DNA from: Thermobispora bispora DSM 43833
GTDB lineage: Bacteria; Actinomycetota; Actinomycetes; Streptosporangiales; Streptosporangiaceae
Length of the DNA stretch: 64,000 bases
Assembly (NCBI RefSeq): GCF_000092645.1
Contig: NC_014165.1
Coordinates: forward strand, 682,001-746,000
Direction: 5' to 3'
Shown here piece by piece: positions 1-9,092 of this stretch. The notes under the pieces were generated by a model. It was given only the letters and a program-made list of their open reading frames with translations, was not told where the DNA came from and ran no database searches. The position numbers were made by a program, and so were the translations under genes. Each line of letters opens with the position of its first letter. The stretch's first letter is position 1.

Positions 1-189
1 GGCATGAAGGCCTCCGGCATCGGCCGTCGGCACGGGGCCGAGGGCCTGCTCAAGTACACCGAGGTCCAGACCGTCGCCAGCCAGGCCACCTGGCTCGGCT
101 TCGAGCCGATGCTCGGCATGGCCTACGACAAGTACGCCGGCCTGCTCGCCGGCGCGCTCAAGACCATGAAGCGGCTGCACATCAGGTGA
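1..189 (+). CDS. Aldehyde dehydrogenase, C-terminal end (succinate-semialdehyde dehydrogenase type)
   Basis: Only the last 62 residues are inside the window; the reading frame is open from base 1 to a TGA at 187-189. The fragment contains SGIGRRHGAEGLLKYTE, the C-terminal signature of the NAD(P)-dependent aldehyde dehydrogenase superfamily, and its wording is closest to actinobacterial succinic-semialdehyde dehydrogenases (GabD2-like). These oxidise succinate semialdehyde to succinate, linking GABA breakdown to the TCA cycle. The catalytic cysteine and the nucleotide site lie upstream of the window, so the substrate is an inference. The next gene starts 38 bases downstream on the same strand, suggesting co-transcription. 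Confidence 0.8.
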   Translation, partial: GMKASGIGRRHGAEGLLKYTEVQTVASQATWLGFEPMLGMAYDKYAGLLAGALKTMKRLHIR

Positions 190-227
190 CCCCGGCGGTC
201 CGTTCGAACGCTCACCAGGGAGAGCGC

Positions 228-1904
228 GTGCACATGGATTACGACGTCGTGGTCGTCGGCTCGGGGTTCGGGGGCAGCGTGGCGGCGCTCCGGCTGACGG
301 AGAAGGGGTACTCGGTCGGCGTGCTGGAGGCGGGGCGCAGGTTCGACGAGAAGACCCTGCCCAAGACCTCCTGGCGCCTGCGGGACTTCCTGTGGGCCCC
401 CGCCCTGGGGCTGAAGGGGATCCAGCGCATCCACCTGCTGCGCGGCGAGAGCGGGGTGCTGGTGCTCGCCGGGGCCGGGGTCGGCGGGGGCTCCCTGGTC
501 TACGCGAACACGCTCTACGAGCCCCTCGACCCGTTCTTCACCGACCCGCAGTGGGCGCACATCACCGACTGGAAGGACGAGCTCGCCCCCTACTACGACC
601 AGGCCAAGCGGATGCTCGGCGCGGTGGTCAACCCGTCCATGACCCCGGCGGACGAGGTCATGCGGAAGGTCGCCGAGCGGATGGGCGTGGGCGGCACCTT
701 CCACCTCGCCCCGGTCGGGGTGTTCTTCGGCGAGCCCGGGGTCGAGGTCGACGACCCGTACTTCGGCGGGGTCGGCCCGCGCCGCCGCGGGTGCACCGAG
801 TGCGGGGAGTGCATGACCGGCTGCCGCCACGGCGCCAAGAACATGCTCACCAAGAACTACCTCTACCTGGCGGAGAAGGCGGGGGCGAAGATCCACCCGG
901 AGACCACCGTGGTCTCGGTCCGGCCGATCACCGGCGGGTACGAGCTCACCGTGCGCCGCACCGGCGTGTTCGGCCGCACCCGCACGATCACCGCCGGCCA
1001 GGTGGTCTTCGCCGCGGGCACGTACGGCACCCAGAAGCTGCTCCACCGGCTGAAGCGGACGACCCTGCCGAACCTCTCGCCCCGGCTCGGCGAGCTGACC
1101 CGGACCAACTCCGAGGCGCTGCTCGGCTTCGAGCGCCCGACCACGAGGGGGCCGAAGCTCAACCGCGGCGTGGCGATCACCTCGTCGTTCCACCCGGACG
1201 CGGAGACGCACATCGAGCCGGTCCGGTACGGCGACGGCTCCAACATGATGGCGCTGCTGCGCACGCTCCTGGTGGACGGGGGCGGGCGGACGCCCCGCTG
1301 GGCGCGGTTCCTCGGCGAGGTGGCCCGGCGGCCGCACCTGATCCCCTGGCTCTTCCGCATCCGCCACTGGTCGGAGCGGACCGTGATCGCCCTGGTCATG
1401 CAGGCGAAGAACAACTCGATCACGGTGCGGCTCCGCGGGGGCCGGCTCCGGGCCGAGCGGGGCCACGGCGAGCCGAACCCCACCTGGATCCCGGCCGGGC
1501 ACCGGGCGGTGCGGATCGCCGCCGAGGAGGTCGGCGGCCTGCCCGGCGGCACCTGGCTCGACCTGTTCAACATCCCGGCGACCGCGCACTTCATCGGCGG
1601 CTGCGTGATCGGCGACTCCCCGGAGACCGGGGTGATCGACCCCTACCACCGGGTGTACGGGTACGAGGGCCTGCACATCGTGGACGGCTCGGCGATCTCG
1701 GCGAACCTGGGGGTGAACCCCTCGCTCACCATCACCGCCCAGGCCGAGCGGGCCATGGCGTTCTGGCCGAACAAGGGCGAGCCCGACCCCCGGCCGCCGC
1801 TCGGCTCGCCGTACGTGCGGATCAAGCCGGTGCCCCCGGCCAAGCCGGTCGTGCCGCCCTCGGCGCCCGGCGCGCTGCGCCTGCCCATCGTCGACGTCAC
1901 CTGA
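228..1904 (+). CDS. GMC-family flavoprotein oxidoreductase, cholesterol-oxidase-like
   Basis: About 558 residues, the size of mycobacterial ChoD-type proteins. The N-terminus has the FAD dinucleotide motif VVVVGSGFGGS, followed by the GMC signature GAGVGGGSLVYANTL near residue 85. Near residue 190 a cysteine group, CTECGECMTGCRHGAKN, resembles the cysteine-rich insert of this subfamily. The C-terminus has the GMC_oxred_C block with GVNPSLTITAQAERAM, whose Asn fits the active-site Asn of cholesterol oxidases. It should oxidise a hydroxyl group on a sterol-like or other alcohol; the substrate is not shown by the sequence. The start is taken as GTG 228, five bases after GGGAG; ATG 234 is the alternative. 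It follows an aldehyde dehydrogenase, an arrangement that would pair alcohol and aldehyde oxidation. Confidence 0.8.
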   Translation: MHMDYDVVVVGSGFGGSVAALRLTEKGYSVGVLEAGRRFDEKTLPKTSWRLRDFLWAPALGLKGIQRIHLLRGESGVLVLAGAGVGGGSLVYANTLYEPLDPFFTDPQWAHITDWKDELAPYYDQAKRMLGAVVNPSMTPADEVMRKVAERMGVGGTFHLAPVGVFFGEPGVEVDDPYFGGVGPRRRGCTECGECMTGCRHGAKNMLTKNYLYLAEKAGAKIHPETTVVSVRPITGGYELTVRRTGVFGRTRTITAGQVVFAAGTYGTQKLLHRLKRTTLPNLSPRLGELTRTNSEALLGFERPTTRGPKLNRGVAITSSFHPDAETHIEPVRYGDGSNMMALLRTLLVDGGGRTPRWARFLGEVARRPHLIPWLFRIRHWSERTVIALVMQAKNNSITVRLRGGRLRAERGHGEPNPTWIPAGHRAVRIAAEEVGGLPGGTWLDLFNIPATAHFIGGCVIGDSPETGVIDPYHRVYGYEGLHIVDGSAISANLGVNPSLTITAQAERAMAFWPNKGEPDPRPPLGSPYVRIKPVPPAKPVVPPSAPGALRLPIVDVT

Positions 1905-2249
1905 GGGGCGGGCTCCGGCCCGAGGGACTCCCCGGCCTCGTGGCGGGACGGCCGGAGGGGCCGCCGCGCTCGCGCCCTGGGCGCGGACCCGGCCCGCGGC
2001 GCGGCGGCCACCGGGGACAACGCGCACGAGGCGGGCTCCCCGGCCCGCGGCGAGGGACCGCGGCACCGGCGGTCATGGCCCGGGCCCGAGAGACCGGGCC
2101 ACGGTGCCCGGCCCGTGGTGCAAGGGACCCTGGTGCGGTGCGGGGATCCGGCCTGCGGGGTGAGAGGCCCTGGCCTGCGGCGCGGCAGGGCGGGTTCACC
2201 GCGCCGATAGACTGGCCGTACCGCTCGCTGGTTTTGGGGGTCCTTTCCG
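1905..2249. repeat. Intergenic stretch with degenerate short repeats
   Basis: No gene is supported here. The stretch is extremely G+C-rich and holds about seven loose copies of a unit resembling CCGGCCCGCGGCGAGGGACC, for example near 1988, 2040, 2072, 2108 and 2151, at irregular spacing. The guaA ribosome site (GGGGG at 2236-2240) lies at its right end. No clear terminator or promoter could be picked out. Confidence 0.4.
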
Positions 2250-3803
2250 GTGTCCGAATTCGACACGGTCCTCGTCGTGGACTTCGGCGCGCAGTACGCG
2301 CAGCTCATCGCCCGCCGGGTGCGTGAGTGCCACGTCTACTCGGAGATCGTTCCCTCGACCATGCCGGTCTCCGAGATGCTGGCCAAGAAGCCCAAGGCGA
2401 TCATCCTGTCCGGCGGGCCGGCGTCGGTGTACGCGGAAGGGGCCCCGTCGGTCCCCGAGGGCCTGTTCGAGACCGGGGTGCCGACGCTCGGCATCTGCTA
2501 CGGGTTCCAGGCCATGGCCCAGGCCCTGGGCGGCCGGGTGGCCCGGACCGGGGTCGCCGAGTACGGCGGCACCGAGCTGAAGGTGCTGCACGAGGGCGTG
2601 CTGTTCGCCGGGCTGCCCGCGGTGCAGTCGGTGTGGATGTCCCACGGCGACTCGGTCGTGGAGCCCCCGCCCGGGTTCACGATCAGCGCGGCGACCGAGG
2701 CCACTCCGGTGGCCGCGATGGAGGACCCGCGGCGCGGGCTGTACGGCGTGCAGTTCCACCCGGAGGTGATCCACTCCGAGCACGGCAAGGCGGTCCTCAA
2801 GCACTTCCTCGACGCGGCCGGCTGCCGGCCCACCTGGACCATGCTCAACATCGTGGAGGACGCGGTCGAGGCCGTGCGCGAGCAGATCGGCGACGGCCGC
2901 GCGATCTGCGGGCTGTCCGGCGGGGTGGACTCGGCGGTGGCGGCCGCGATCGTCCACCGGGCGATCGGCGACCGGCTGACCTGCGTGTTCGTCGACCACG
3001 GGCTGCTGCGCAAGGGCGAGGCCGAGCAGGTGGAGCGCGACTTCGTCGCCGCCACCGGGGTGAAGCTGCGGGTGGTGGACGCCTCCGACCGGTTCCTCAA
3101 GGCCCTCGCCGGCGTGCGGGACCCGGAGGAGAAGCGCAAGATCATCGGCCGGGAGTTCATCCGGGTCTTCGAGGACGAGGCGCGCGCGATCCGCGCCACC
3201 GCCGGCGGTCCGGTGGACTTCCTCGTCCAGGGCACGCTCTATCCCGACGTGGTGGAGTCCGGGCACGGCACGGGCACCGCGAACATCAAGTCCCACCACA
3301 ACGTGGGCGGGCTCCCCGAGGATCTGAAGTTCACCCTGGTGGAGCCGCTGCGCACGCTCTTCAAGGACGAGGTACGGCGGGCCGGGGAGGAGCTCGGCCT
3401 CCCGCCGGCGATCGTCTGGCGGCAGCCGTTCCCCGGGCCGGGGCTCGCCATCCGGATCGTGGGCGAGGTCACCCGGGAGCGGCTCGACCTGCTGCGCGAG
3501 GCCGACGCCATCGCCCGGGAGGAGCTGTCGCGGGCCGGCCTCGACCGGGACATCTGGCAGTGCCCGGTGGTGCTCCTCGCCGACGTGCGGTCGGTCGGGG
3601 TGCAGGGCGACGGGCGCACCTACGGCCACCCGGTGGTCCTCCGCCCGGTCACCTCGGAGGACGCGATGACCGCCGACTGGGCCCGCGTGCCGTACGACGT
3701 GCTCTCCAGGATCTCGACCCGGATCACCAACGAGCTGCCGGAGATCAACCGGGTGGTCCTCGACGTCACCAGCAAGCCGCCCGGCACGATCGAGTGGGAG
3801 TGA
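2250..3803 (+). CDS. guaA: GMP synthase (glutamine-hydrolysing)
   Basis: Converts XMP, ATP and glutamine to GMP in the cytosol, the last step of guanine nucleotide synthesis. The 517 residues match the family length. The N-terminal class I glutamine amidotransferase domain has its nucleophile Cys83 in GICYGF and the His170/Glu172 pair in QFHPEV. The ATP-pyrophosphatase domain has the P-loop SGGVDS at 223-228, and the C-terminal dimerisation part ends in the usual KPPGTIEWE. The start is GTG 2250, nine bases after GGGGG. Gene-symbol identity is not in doubt. A small hairpin follows the stop codon directly. Confidence 0.97.
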   Translation: MSEFDTVLVVDFGAQYAQLIARRVRECHVYSEIVPSTMPVSEMLAKKPKAIILSGGPASVYAEGAPSVPEGLFETGVPTLGICYGFQAMAQALGGRVARTGVAEYGGTELKVLHEGVLFAGLPAVQSVWMSHGDSVVEPPPGFTISAATEATPVAAMEDPRRGLYGVQFHPEVIHSEHGKAVLKHFLDAAGCRPTWTMLNIVEDAVEAVREQIGDGRAICGLSGGVDSAVAAAIVHRAIGDRLTCVFVDHGLLRKGEAEQVERDFVAATGVKLRVVDASDRFLKALAGVRDPEEKRKIIGREFIRVFEDEARAIRATAGGPVDFLVQGTLYPDVVESGHGTGTANIKSHHNVGGLPEDLKFTLVEPLRTLFKDEVRRAGEELGLPPAIVWRQPFPGPGLAIRIVGEVTRERLDLLREADAIAREELSRAGLDRDIWQCPVVLLADVRSVGVQGDGRTYGHPVVLRPVTSEDAMTADWARVPYDVLSRISTRITNELPEINRVVLDVTSKPPGTIEWE

Positions 3804-3807
3804 CCGG

Positions 3808-3827
3808 GCCAGGACAACACTCCTGGC
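3808..3827 (+). terminator. Hairpin terminator after guaA
   Basis: A perfect 7-bp stem, GCCAGGA paired with TCCTGGC, surrounds a 6-base loop and begins 5 bases after the guaA stop. There is no T-run, as is common in actinomycetes. A separate promoter would then be needed for the acyltransferase gene. Confidence 0.5.
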
Positions 3828-3857
3828 TAATGGAGCGTTTATCCCGAACCCGATAAG

Positions 3858-5069
3858 TTGGCGCGGGTGATCTCGTCCCCATCCATGATCAGCGGGTCCG
3901 ACGCGACCGCCCAGCGCCTCGCCTGGCTGGACGCGCTGCGCGGGATCGGGGCCATGGCGGTGGTCGCCGAGCACATGCTCCCCTGGCTCATGCCGGCGCT
4001 CCGGCCGTACTGGTTCAACCTCGGCATGTACGGGGTGCTGGTGTTCTTCCTGGTGAGCGGGTACATCATCCCCGCCTCACTGGAGCGCAAGGGCGACGTC
4101 TCGACCTTCTGGATCAGCCGGATATTCCGGCTGTATCCGCTCTACCTGCTCGTCATCGGCCTGGTGCTGGTGATGGGGATCTGGGTGCCGGTCCGGCCGC
4201 ACGTGCCGCGCGACGTCACCGCGGTCGCCGCGCACCTGACCATGCTCTCCGACGTCCACCACATGGCGGCCGTCGCCGACCCGATGTGGACCCTCTCCTA
4301 CGAGATGGTCTTCTACCTGCTGGTGACCGCGCTCTTCCTCCGCGGGGCGCACCGGGCCAGCGGGTCCATCTCCATCGCCTTCGGGATCGCCGCGGTCGTC
4401 CTCGGCGTGGTGCTCACCGGGCCGCTGCTGCCGGACCGCTGGCCCGCGCTCGTCACCTGCGCGATCTTCGTGGCCGGGATCGCCTGCCTGATCACCGGCC
4501 GGTTCCGGACGGTCGCCGGGTACACGCTGGGGCTGATGGCCCTGGTGCTCCTCGTCTTCGGCAGCTACGTGCCCTGGTTCGCGGCGGCGATCCTCTCGGT
4601 GATGTTCGCCGGGACCGCCATCTACCGGTGGGAGCAGGGGACCGGCTCCCTCGTCCCGGTCGCCGTCTCGCTCGGGCTGGTGGCCCTGGCCCCGGTCCAG
4701 GCCGTACAGGCCGGCTGGTGGTGGGTGCAGCCCCGCGTCTGGACCACCACGATCGCCCTCGCGGCCGGGACGTTCGCGCTCGCCATGGCGCTGCGCGGAC
4801 GCCGGCTGCCCCGCGTGCTCCCCTGGCTCGGATTGATCAGCTACTCGGTCTACCTCATCCACCAGCCCATGCTGCGGTGGCTCCAGGCCGCCCTGGGGGA
4901 CCTGCGCCTGCTGCCCACCGAGCAGCGGGCCGCGCTCATGGCCGGCTACCTCGCCCTGCTGCTCAGCGTGAGCTGGCTGACCTACCGGTACCTGGAGGCC
5001 CCGGCGCAGCGGTTCGGCCGGCGGCTCGCCCGGCGGAGGCGGGTCGCCGCGGAGCCCGCGGCGGCATGA
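3858..5069 (+). CDS. Acyltransferase 3 family membrane protein
   Basis: A 403-residue integral membrane protein with about ten hydrophobic segments. The N-terminal block LDALRGIGAMAVVAEHM holds the conserved Arg and the catalytic His of acyltransferase-3 proteins (OafA/NodX type), which move acetyl or similar groups from the cytoplasmic side to surface sugars. YSVYLIHQPMLRWL near the C-terminus and the basic tail are also family features. Start codon choice is open: TTG 3858, GTG 3867 and ATG 3885 are in frame and none has a good ribosome site. Its nearness to the 7-21 kb polysaccharide locus makes a polymer-decorating role reasonable, but that is inference. Confidence 0.8.
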   Translation: MARVISSPSMISGSDATAQRLAWLDALRGIGAMAVVAEHMLPWLMPALRPYWFNLGMYGVLVFFLVSGYIIPASLERKGDVSTFWISRIFRLYPLYLLVIGLVLVMGIWVPVRPHVPRDVTAVAAHLTMLSDVHHMAAVADPMWTLSYEMVFYLLVTALFLRGAHRASGSISIAFGIAAVVLGVVLTGPLLPDRWPALVTCAIFVAGIACLITGRFRTVAGYTLGLMALVLLVFGSYVPWFAAAILSVMFAGTAIYRWEQGTGSLVPVAVSLGLVALAPVQAVQAGWWWVQPRVWTTTIALAAGTFALAMALRGRRLPRVLPWLGLISYSVYLIHQPMLRWLQAALGDLRLLPTEQRAALMAGYLALLLSVSWLTYRYLEAPAQRFGRRLARRRRVAAEPAAA

Positions 5070-5385
5070 GCCGCGCGTCCGCACCCCTGAGCCGCCGGGA
5101 GGCAGGCACCCCTGAGCCGCCGTGAGGCGCGCCCGGACCGGCGCGCGCCGGGACGCGCGGCCGCCGCCCGCCGGCTCCCGGCTTCCGGGCGTCACGGGGC
5201 CGTGCAGGACAAGGTACGGAGGCCGTCCAGGGCGAGGAGCGCCCGGGGCGTACCGCGGCCGCCGTCGGCCGATGGGCCGGTGATCGACGTCCCGCCGGTG
5301 GGCGGTACAGGGGCGTGTCGCGGCCGGGGCCGATCGCTCCGCATGGCGTGACCGGCCGCCATCGCACCCGGCCGGCGAGGGAGGC
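5070..5385. other. Intergenic region between convergent genes, with a 25-bp tandem duplication
   Basis: The acyltransferase gene ends on one side and the MerR gene on the other. A unit beginning GCACCCCTGAGCCGCCG occurs twice in tandem, at 5081 and 5106 (25-bp period, one mismatch over the first 23 bases). Beyond this the region is G+C-rich, and no gene or clear hairpin was recognised. Confidence 0.4.
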
Positions 5386-5862
5386 TCAGGCATGGGGGTC
5401 AGGGCGCGGCGCGCCGTGGCCGGCCGCCGCCGGCCCGGCCGGCGCGTCGTGCTCGGCCACGAGCCGGTCGATCGACGCCCCGCCGACCAGGCGGTCCAGG
5501 GCAGCGGTCATCGTGGGGCAGTCGCGCACCGGATGCTCGGCCGGGCAGTCCAGCGCGTGGGCCAGGAACCGCTGCGCGCCCCGGGCCCGGGCGATCACCT
5601 CGTCCAGGTGGGCGATCTGCCGCGCCACGGCCTCGCGCCACTCCGGATCCGGCGCGTCCAGGATCGCCGCGGCGGTGTCCAGCCCGATGCCGAGCTGCTG
5701 AAAGATCTTGATGAACGCCAGGCGGCGCAGCTCTTCGGGGGAGTACATGCGCCTGCCGCCGTGGCGCCGGGGCCGGACCAGGCCGCGCTCGTCGTAGTAG
5801 CGGAGCGCCGACGGCGCCAACCCCAGCCGGGCCGCCGCCTCACCGATCGGGATGAGGTCCAT
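5386..5862 (-). CDS. MerR-family transcriptional regulator
   Basis: A 158-residue cytoplasmic regulator. The N-terminal winged helix-turn-helix reads IGEAAARLGLAPSALRYYDERGL, the classical MerR DNA-binding unit, followed by the RRMYSPEELRRLAFIK wing and a coiled-coil dimerisation helix. Two cysteines in the C-terminal part, in DCPAEHPVRDCP, are spaced C-x8-C; they could bind a metal or sense oxidation, but this is not proven. The gene is divergent from a methyltransferase gene, and the 46 bases between them contain an ideal MerR operator. It probably controls that neighbour and itself. The start is ATG at 5860-5862; an upstream reading frame without a start signal was ignored. Confidence 0.88.
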   Translation of the reverse strand: MDLIPIGEAAARLGLAPSALRYYDERGLVRPRRHGGRRMYSPEELRRLAFIKIFQQLGIGLDTAAAILDAPDPEWREAVARQIAHLDEVIARARGAQRFLAHALDCPAEHPVRDCPTMTAALDRLVGGASIDRLVAEHDAPAGPAAAGHGAPRPDPHA

Positions 5863-5870
5863 CCCGTCAT

Positions 5871-5901
5871 TTGACTTCAAGCCGACTTGAACCGGCAAGG
5901 T
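5871..5901 (+). promoter_or_regulatory. MerR-type promoter/operator
   Basis: TTGACT (-35, 5871-5876) and CAAGGT (-10, 5896-5901) are separated by 19 bp, the overlong spacing typical of MerR-activated promoters. Inside the spacer sits a perfect inverted repeat, TTCAAG-CCGA-CTTGAA (5876-5891), the usual MerR half-sites. Transcription would begin at about 5908, practically at the ATG of the methyltransferase gene (5909). Confidence 0.7.
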
Positions 5902-5908
5902 CGGAGAC

Positions 5909-6523
5909 ATGAGCGCTGCGGACGTGCTACCGGTCAACCACCACGCCGACCACCCGGGCTTCTCCGGGGTGATCGGCACGGTGATCGGATTGATCTTCTT
6001 GCTGGCGGGGCGGCCCACCGCCCGTCTCGCCGCCGACCTGGCGGCGGTCGGGCCCGGCGACCGGGTCGCCGACATCGGCTGCGGCCCCGGCACCGCGGTG
6101 CGGGAGGCCGCCCGCCGGGGCGCGCAGGCCACGGGCGTGGATCCCGCCCCGGTGATGCTGCGGTGGGCCCGGATGGCCGGCCGCGGCGAGGCGATGGAGT
6201 GGCGCGAGGGCACCGCGGAGCGCGTGCCGCTGCCGGACGGCTGGGCGACGGTCTGGTGGTCGCTGGCCACCGTCCACCACTGGAAGGACGTCGAGGCCGG
6301 GCTCCGGGAGGCGTACCGGGTGCTGGCCCCGGGCGGGCGGCTGCTCGCGATGGAGCGGCAGATCGCGCCGGGGGCGACCGGCCAGGCCTCGCACGGCTGG
6401 ACCCGCCGGCAGGCCGACGCCTTCGCCGATCACTGCCGGGCGGCCGGGTTCACCGACGTCACCGTCACGGCGCACCGCGCCGGGCGCCGGGATGTCTGGG
6501 TGGTGACCGCCACCCGGCCCTGA
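5909..6523 (+). CDS. Class I SAM-dependent methyltransferase
   Basis: A 204-residue protein. A hydrophobic stretch near residues 20-32 (GVIGTVIGLIFLLAG) precedes a Rossmann domain with the SAM-binding motif VADIGCGPGTA and an acidic second strand (GVDPAPVM). Later motifs include LREAYRVLAPGGRLL of the Methyltransf_11 family. Substrate unknown. It is divergent from the MerR regulator and presumably its target. A GGAG lies at 5903-5906, but the predicted transcript starts at about the ATG, so translation may be leaderless. An alternative reading is a detoxification or drug-modifying enzyme induced through MerR, which is inference. Confidence 0.82.
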   Translation: MSAADVLPVNHHADHPGFSGVIGTVIGLIFLLAGRPTARLAADLAAVGPGDRVADIGCGPGTAVREAARRGAQATGVDPAPVMLRWARMAGRGEAMEWREGTAERVPLPDGWATVWWSLATVHHWKDVEAGLREAYRVLAPGGRLLAMERQIAPGATGQASHGWTRRQADAFADHCRAAGFTDVTVTAHRAGRRDVWVVTATRP

Positions 6524-6624
6524 CCGCCCGCACGCCGCGCCGGCCGGGCACCGGCGCCCGGCGCGCCCTGCGCCGCCGGCGTACGCGAAAGCCACCCGTC
6601 CGGCGGGCGGGCCCATCCGGCGGC

Positions 6625-7368
6625 TCAGCCGACGACCTGGGGCCGCGGCGGGTACACCTGGCCGGGGGTGACCTCCTCACCCTCCATCAGGGTGGAGACG
6701 GTCACGAAGCGGTAGCCCTGCTTGGAGAGCCGCTCGAGCACCGCCGGGAGGGACTGGACCGTCTCCTTCACGGTCTCGTGCATGAGGACGATCTCACCCG
6801 GCCCGGCGACCTCCAGGGCGCGCCGGGTGAGCAGGCCGACCTTGCGGTAGTCCTTGACGTAGTCCTTGGTCGCGACGGTCCCGGGGACCTGCACCATCCC
6901 GAACTTGCCCACCACGTCCAGCACGCCCGCGTTGTAGAGGCCGCCCGGCGCCCGGAAGACCACGGGCCGCTTGCCGGTCGCCTTCCTGATGATCTGCTGG
7001 GCCTTCTGGACCTGGGTGTAGATCTCCCGGTACTCGAGCTCGGTCAGGTACTTGTGGTCGTAGGTGTGGTTGCCGATCTCGTGCCCCGCCTTGGCGACCT
7101 GAGCGGCGAGCTTCGGGTGCTTGCGCACCCGGTTGCCGATCATGAAGAAGGTCGCCTTGGCGTTGTACTTCTTCAAGACCTTGAGCAGGGTGCCGGTGTA
7201 CTCGGCCGGGCCGTCGTCGAAGGTGAGCGCGATGCACTTGTGCCGCGCGCAGAACGGCTCCGTGGCCGTGCTCCCGGCCGCGGTCTCCGGCCCGGCGTGA
7301 GCGGGCGCCGCCGGGATCGCCGCCAGGGCGAGCGCGACGGCGAGGGGGATCAGACGCCGCGACTTCAT
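6625..7368 (-). CDS. Secreted polysaccharide deacetylase (NodB domain)
   Basis: A 247-residue exported protein with a signal peptide (MKSRRLIPLAVALALAAIPA..., cleavage near AHA-G at 25). All NodB motifs are present: LTFDDGP with catalytic Asp51 and metal ligand Asp52, HEIGNHTYDH with metal ligands His101 and His105, FRAPGG, and the C-terminal LMHET. Family members remove N-acetyl groups from peptidoglycan, chitin or related glycans outside the cell. Cys40 and Cys45 flank the first strand. The start is ATG at 7366-7368 behind GAGGAG. It is divergent from the glycosyltransferase genes and may trim the same surface polymer. Confidence 0.9.
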   Translation of the reverse strand: MKSRRLIPLAVALALAAIPAAPAHAGPETAAGSTATEPFCARHKCIALTFDDGPAEYTGTLLKVLKKYNAKATFFMIGNRVRKHPKLAAQVAKAGHEIGNHTYDHKYLTELEYREIYTQVQKAQQIIRKATGKRPVVFRAPGGLYNAGVLDVVGKFGMVQVPGTVATKDYVKDYRKVGLLTRRALEVAGPGEIVLMHETVKETVQSLPAVLERLSKQGYRFVTVSTLMEGEEVTPGQVYPPRPQVVG

Positions 7369-7550
7369 GGTGCTGCTCCTCGAGGGGGATGATTCACCGG
7401 CGCATGGTAACGCGATCACCTGAATGGCCCGGGCCCGGATTCCAAGAGCGGTAAACAATGCGGCAAGAACTCCGGGGAACGGACCACGGCCCCGGCGAAG
7501 TCGGCGATGCTGGCCCGGTCGATCGGTGAACCGGACAGCGAGGAGGGCGG

Positions 7551-9092
7551 GTGATCCGAGCCGCCGCCCGAACGCCGCGGACGTGGGGGGCATCCGTCGG
7601 CTTCGAAATCTGCCCTGAGCTGCTCGACCGGCTCGTGGACGGCTTCGCCGGCCCGTGGCTCCCGCTGGCGGAGAGCCCGCGGCCGGACGACGCCGCCGAG
7701 CCGTACGACTGTGTGATCATCGCCGCCCGGACGCCCGCGGACGTGCGCCGGGCCGTACCGCTGGCCGGCCTGCTGCCGCGGGCGCGGCGCGTCCGGCTCG
7801 TGATAGCCGAGGTCCCGCCGTGGGCCGCGCAGCCCGTCCCGGTGCCCGGTCACGAGGCCGGCTGGTGCCACCTGAGCGAGCTGCGGATCGGCCGCACCGG
7901 CACCGGCTGGTGGTGCGACGCCCGCTTCGCCGAGCCCGTGGCCGGGGGAGAGGTGCTCGTCCGCCCGTCACTGCCCTGCGCCGCGCTCACCGAGTCCGCC
8001 GCCGGGTACGCGATCGCCTGCGGTGCGGAGACGCTCGTCCGGATCCCGCCGAGCGGCGAGCTCACCGACGCGGACGTGGCGCGGCTCCGGGACGCCCGCG
8101 GCGTGACCGTGCCCGCGCTGCCCGGGCGGCCGGTGGCCGCCGCCCGGATCGTCGCCGCGCTCTGCGCCGCCGGGGTGCCGGTGCTCGCCGCGGCCGATCC
8201 CGCGCGGGACGCGCTGCTCGGGGCCGAGCTCGCCGCCCTGCTCGAGCAGGCCGACCCCGACCGGCTCGCCTCCGACCTGTGCCGGGAGGTGCTCAGCATC
8301 CGGCTCCGCCGGTGCGCGCTGCGCCGCCACGGGGCCGTGGCCCGCTGGCGGACCATCGTGTCCGCCACCGGGCTCGCCCCGCCGCTGGAGCCGACGGTCT
8401 CGATCCTGCTCTGCACCCGGCGGCCGGAGATGATCCCGTTCGCCATCCGGCAGATGGAGGCGCAGCGCGGGGTGCGGGCGGAGCTCATCCTCGGGCTGCA
8501 CGGGGTGCCCGCGCGGCAAGTCGCGGCCGGCAGCGTGCTCCTCCCGATCACGGTGGTCGAGGCCCCGGCCGAGATGCCCTTCGGACAGGTGCTCAACCGG
8601 ATGGCGGCGGCCGCCTCGGGCGCCTTCCTGGCGAAGGTGGACGACGATGACTGGTACGGCCCCGACCACCTCGCCGACCTCGTGCTCGCCCAGCTCTACT
8701 CAGGGGCCGACCTGGTCGGCTCGGCGGCCGAGTTCGTCTATCTCGAGCCGATCGACGTGACGATCCGGCGCGCCATCGCCACCGAGCGGTACGCCCCGCT
8801 CGTCGCCGGGGGCACGATCCTCATCACCCGGGCCATGTTCGACGCGGTCGGCGGCTTCCGGCCGCTCGCCCGCACGGTCGACGGGCAGCTCCTCCAGGCG
8901 GTGCGGGCGGCCGGCGGGCGGATCTACCGGACCCACGGGTTCAACTACGTCCTCCGCCGCAGGTACGCCCGGGGCCACACCTGGCAGCAGCCCCTCCCGG
9001 CCTTCCTCACCTCCTACGAGGAGCAGTGGCGCGGGCTGGTCTTCACCGAGCTGATGGAGAGGCAGACGGTGCTCACCGGTGGGCAGAGGTGA
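7551..9092 (+). CDS. Glycosyltransferase with C-terminal GT-A (family 2) domain
   Basis: 513 residues. The first 280 form a domain I do not recognise (it starts near the ICPELLDRLVDGFAGP stretch); a GT2-type domain follows from about residue 281 (VSILLCTRRPEM). The metal/nucleotide DxD site is the acidic run VDDDDW near residue 364, and a second conserved acidic position is in TVDGQLLQAV. It should transfer a sugar from a nucleotide donor at the inner membrane face. The start is GTG 7551 directly after AGGAGG. The stop overlaps the start of the next glycosyltransferase gene by GTGA, so the two are translationally coupled. Confidence 0.8.
   Translation: MIRAAARTPRTWGASVGFEICPELLDRLVDGFAGPWLPLAESPRPDDAAEPYDCVIIAARTPADVRRAVPLAGLLPRARRVRLVIAEVPPWAAQPVPVPGHEAGWCHLSELRIGRTGTGWWCDARFAEPVAGGEVLVRPSLPCAALTESAAGYAIACGAETLVRIPPSGELTDADVARLRDARGVTVPALPGRPVAAARIVAALCAAGVPVLAAADPARDALLGAELAALLEQADPDRLASDLCREVLSIRLRRCALRRHGAVARWRTIVSATGLAPPLEPTVSILLCTRRPEMIPFAIRQMEAQRGVRAELILGLHGVPARQVAAGSVLLPITVVEAPAEMPFGQVLNRMAAAASGAFLAKVDDDDWYGPDHLADLVLAQLYSGADLVGSAAEFVYLEPIDVTIRRAIATERYAPLVAGGTILITRAMFDAVGGFRPLARTVDGQLLQAVRAAGGRIYRTHGFNYVLRRRYARGHTWQQPLPAFLTSYEEQWRGLVFTELMERQTVLTGGQR

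Noticed and set aside
123-2066. Long minus-strand open frame opposite the first GMC gene
   Set aside because: A typical shadow frame of a high-GC gene, without motifs; similar long antisense frames lie opposite almost every gene here.
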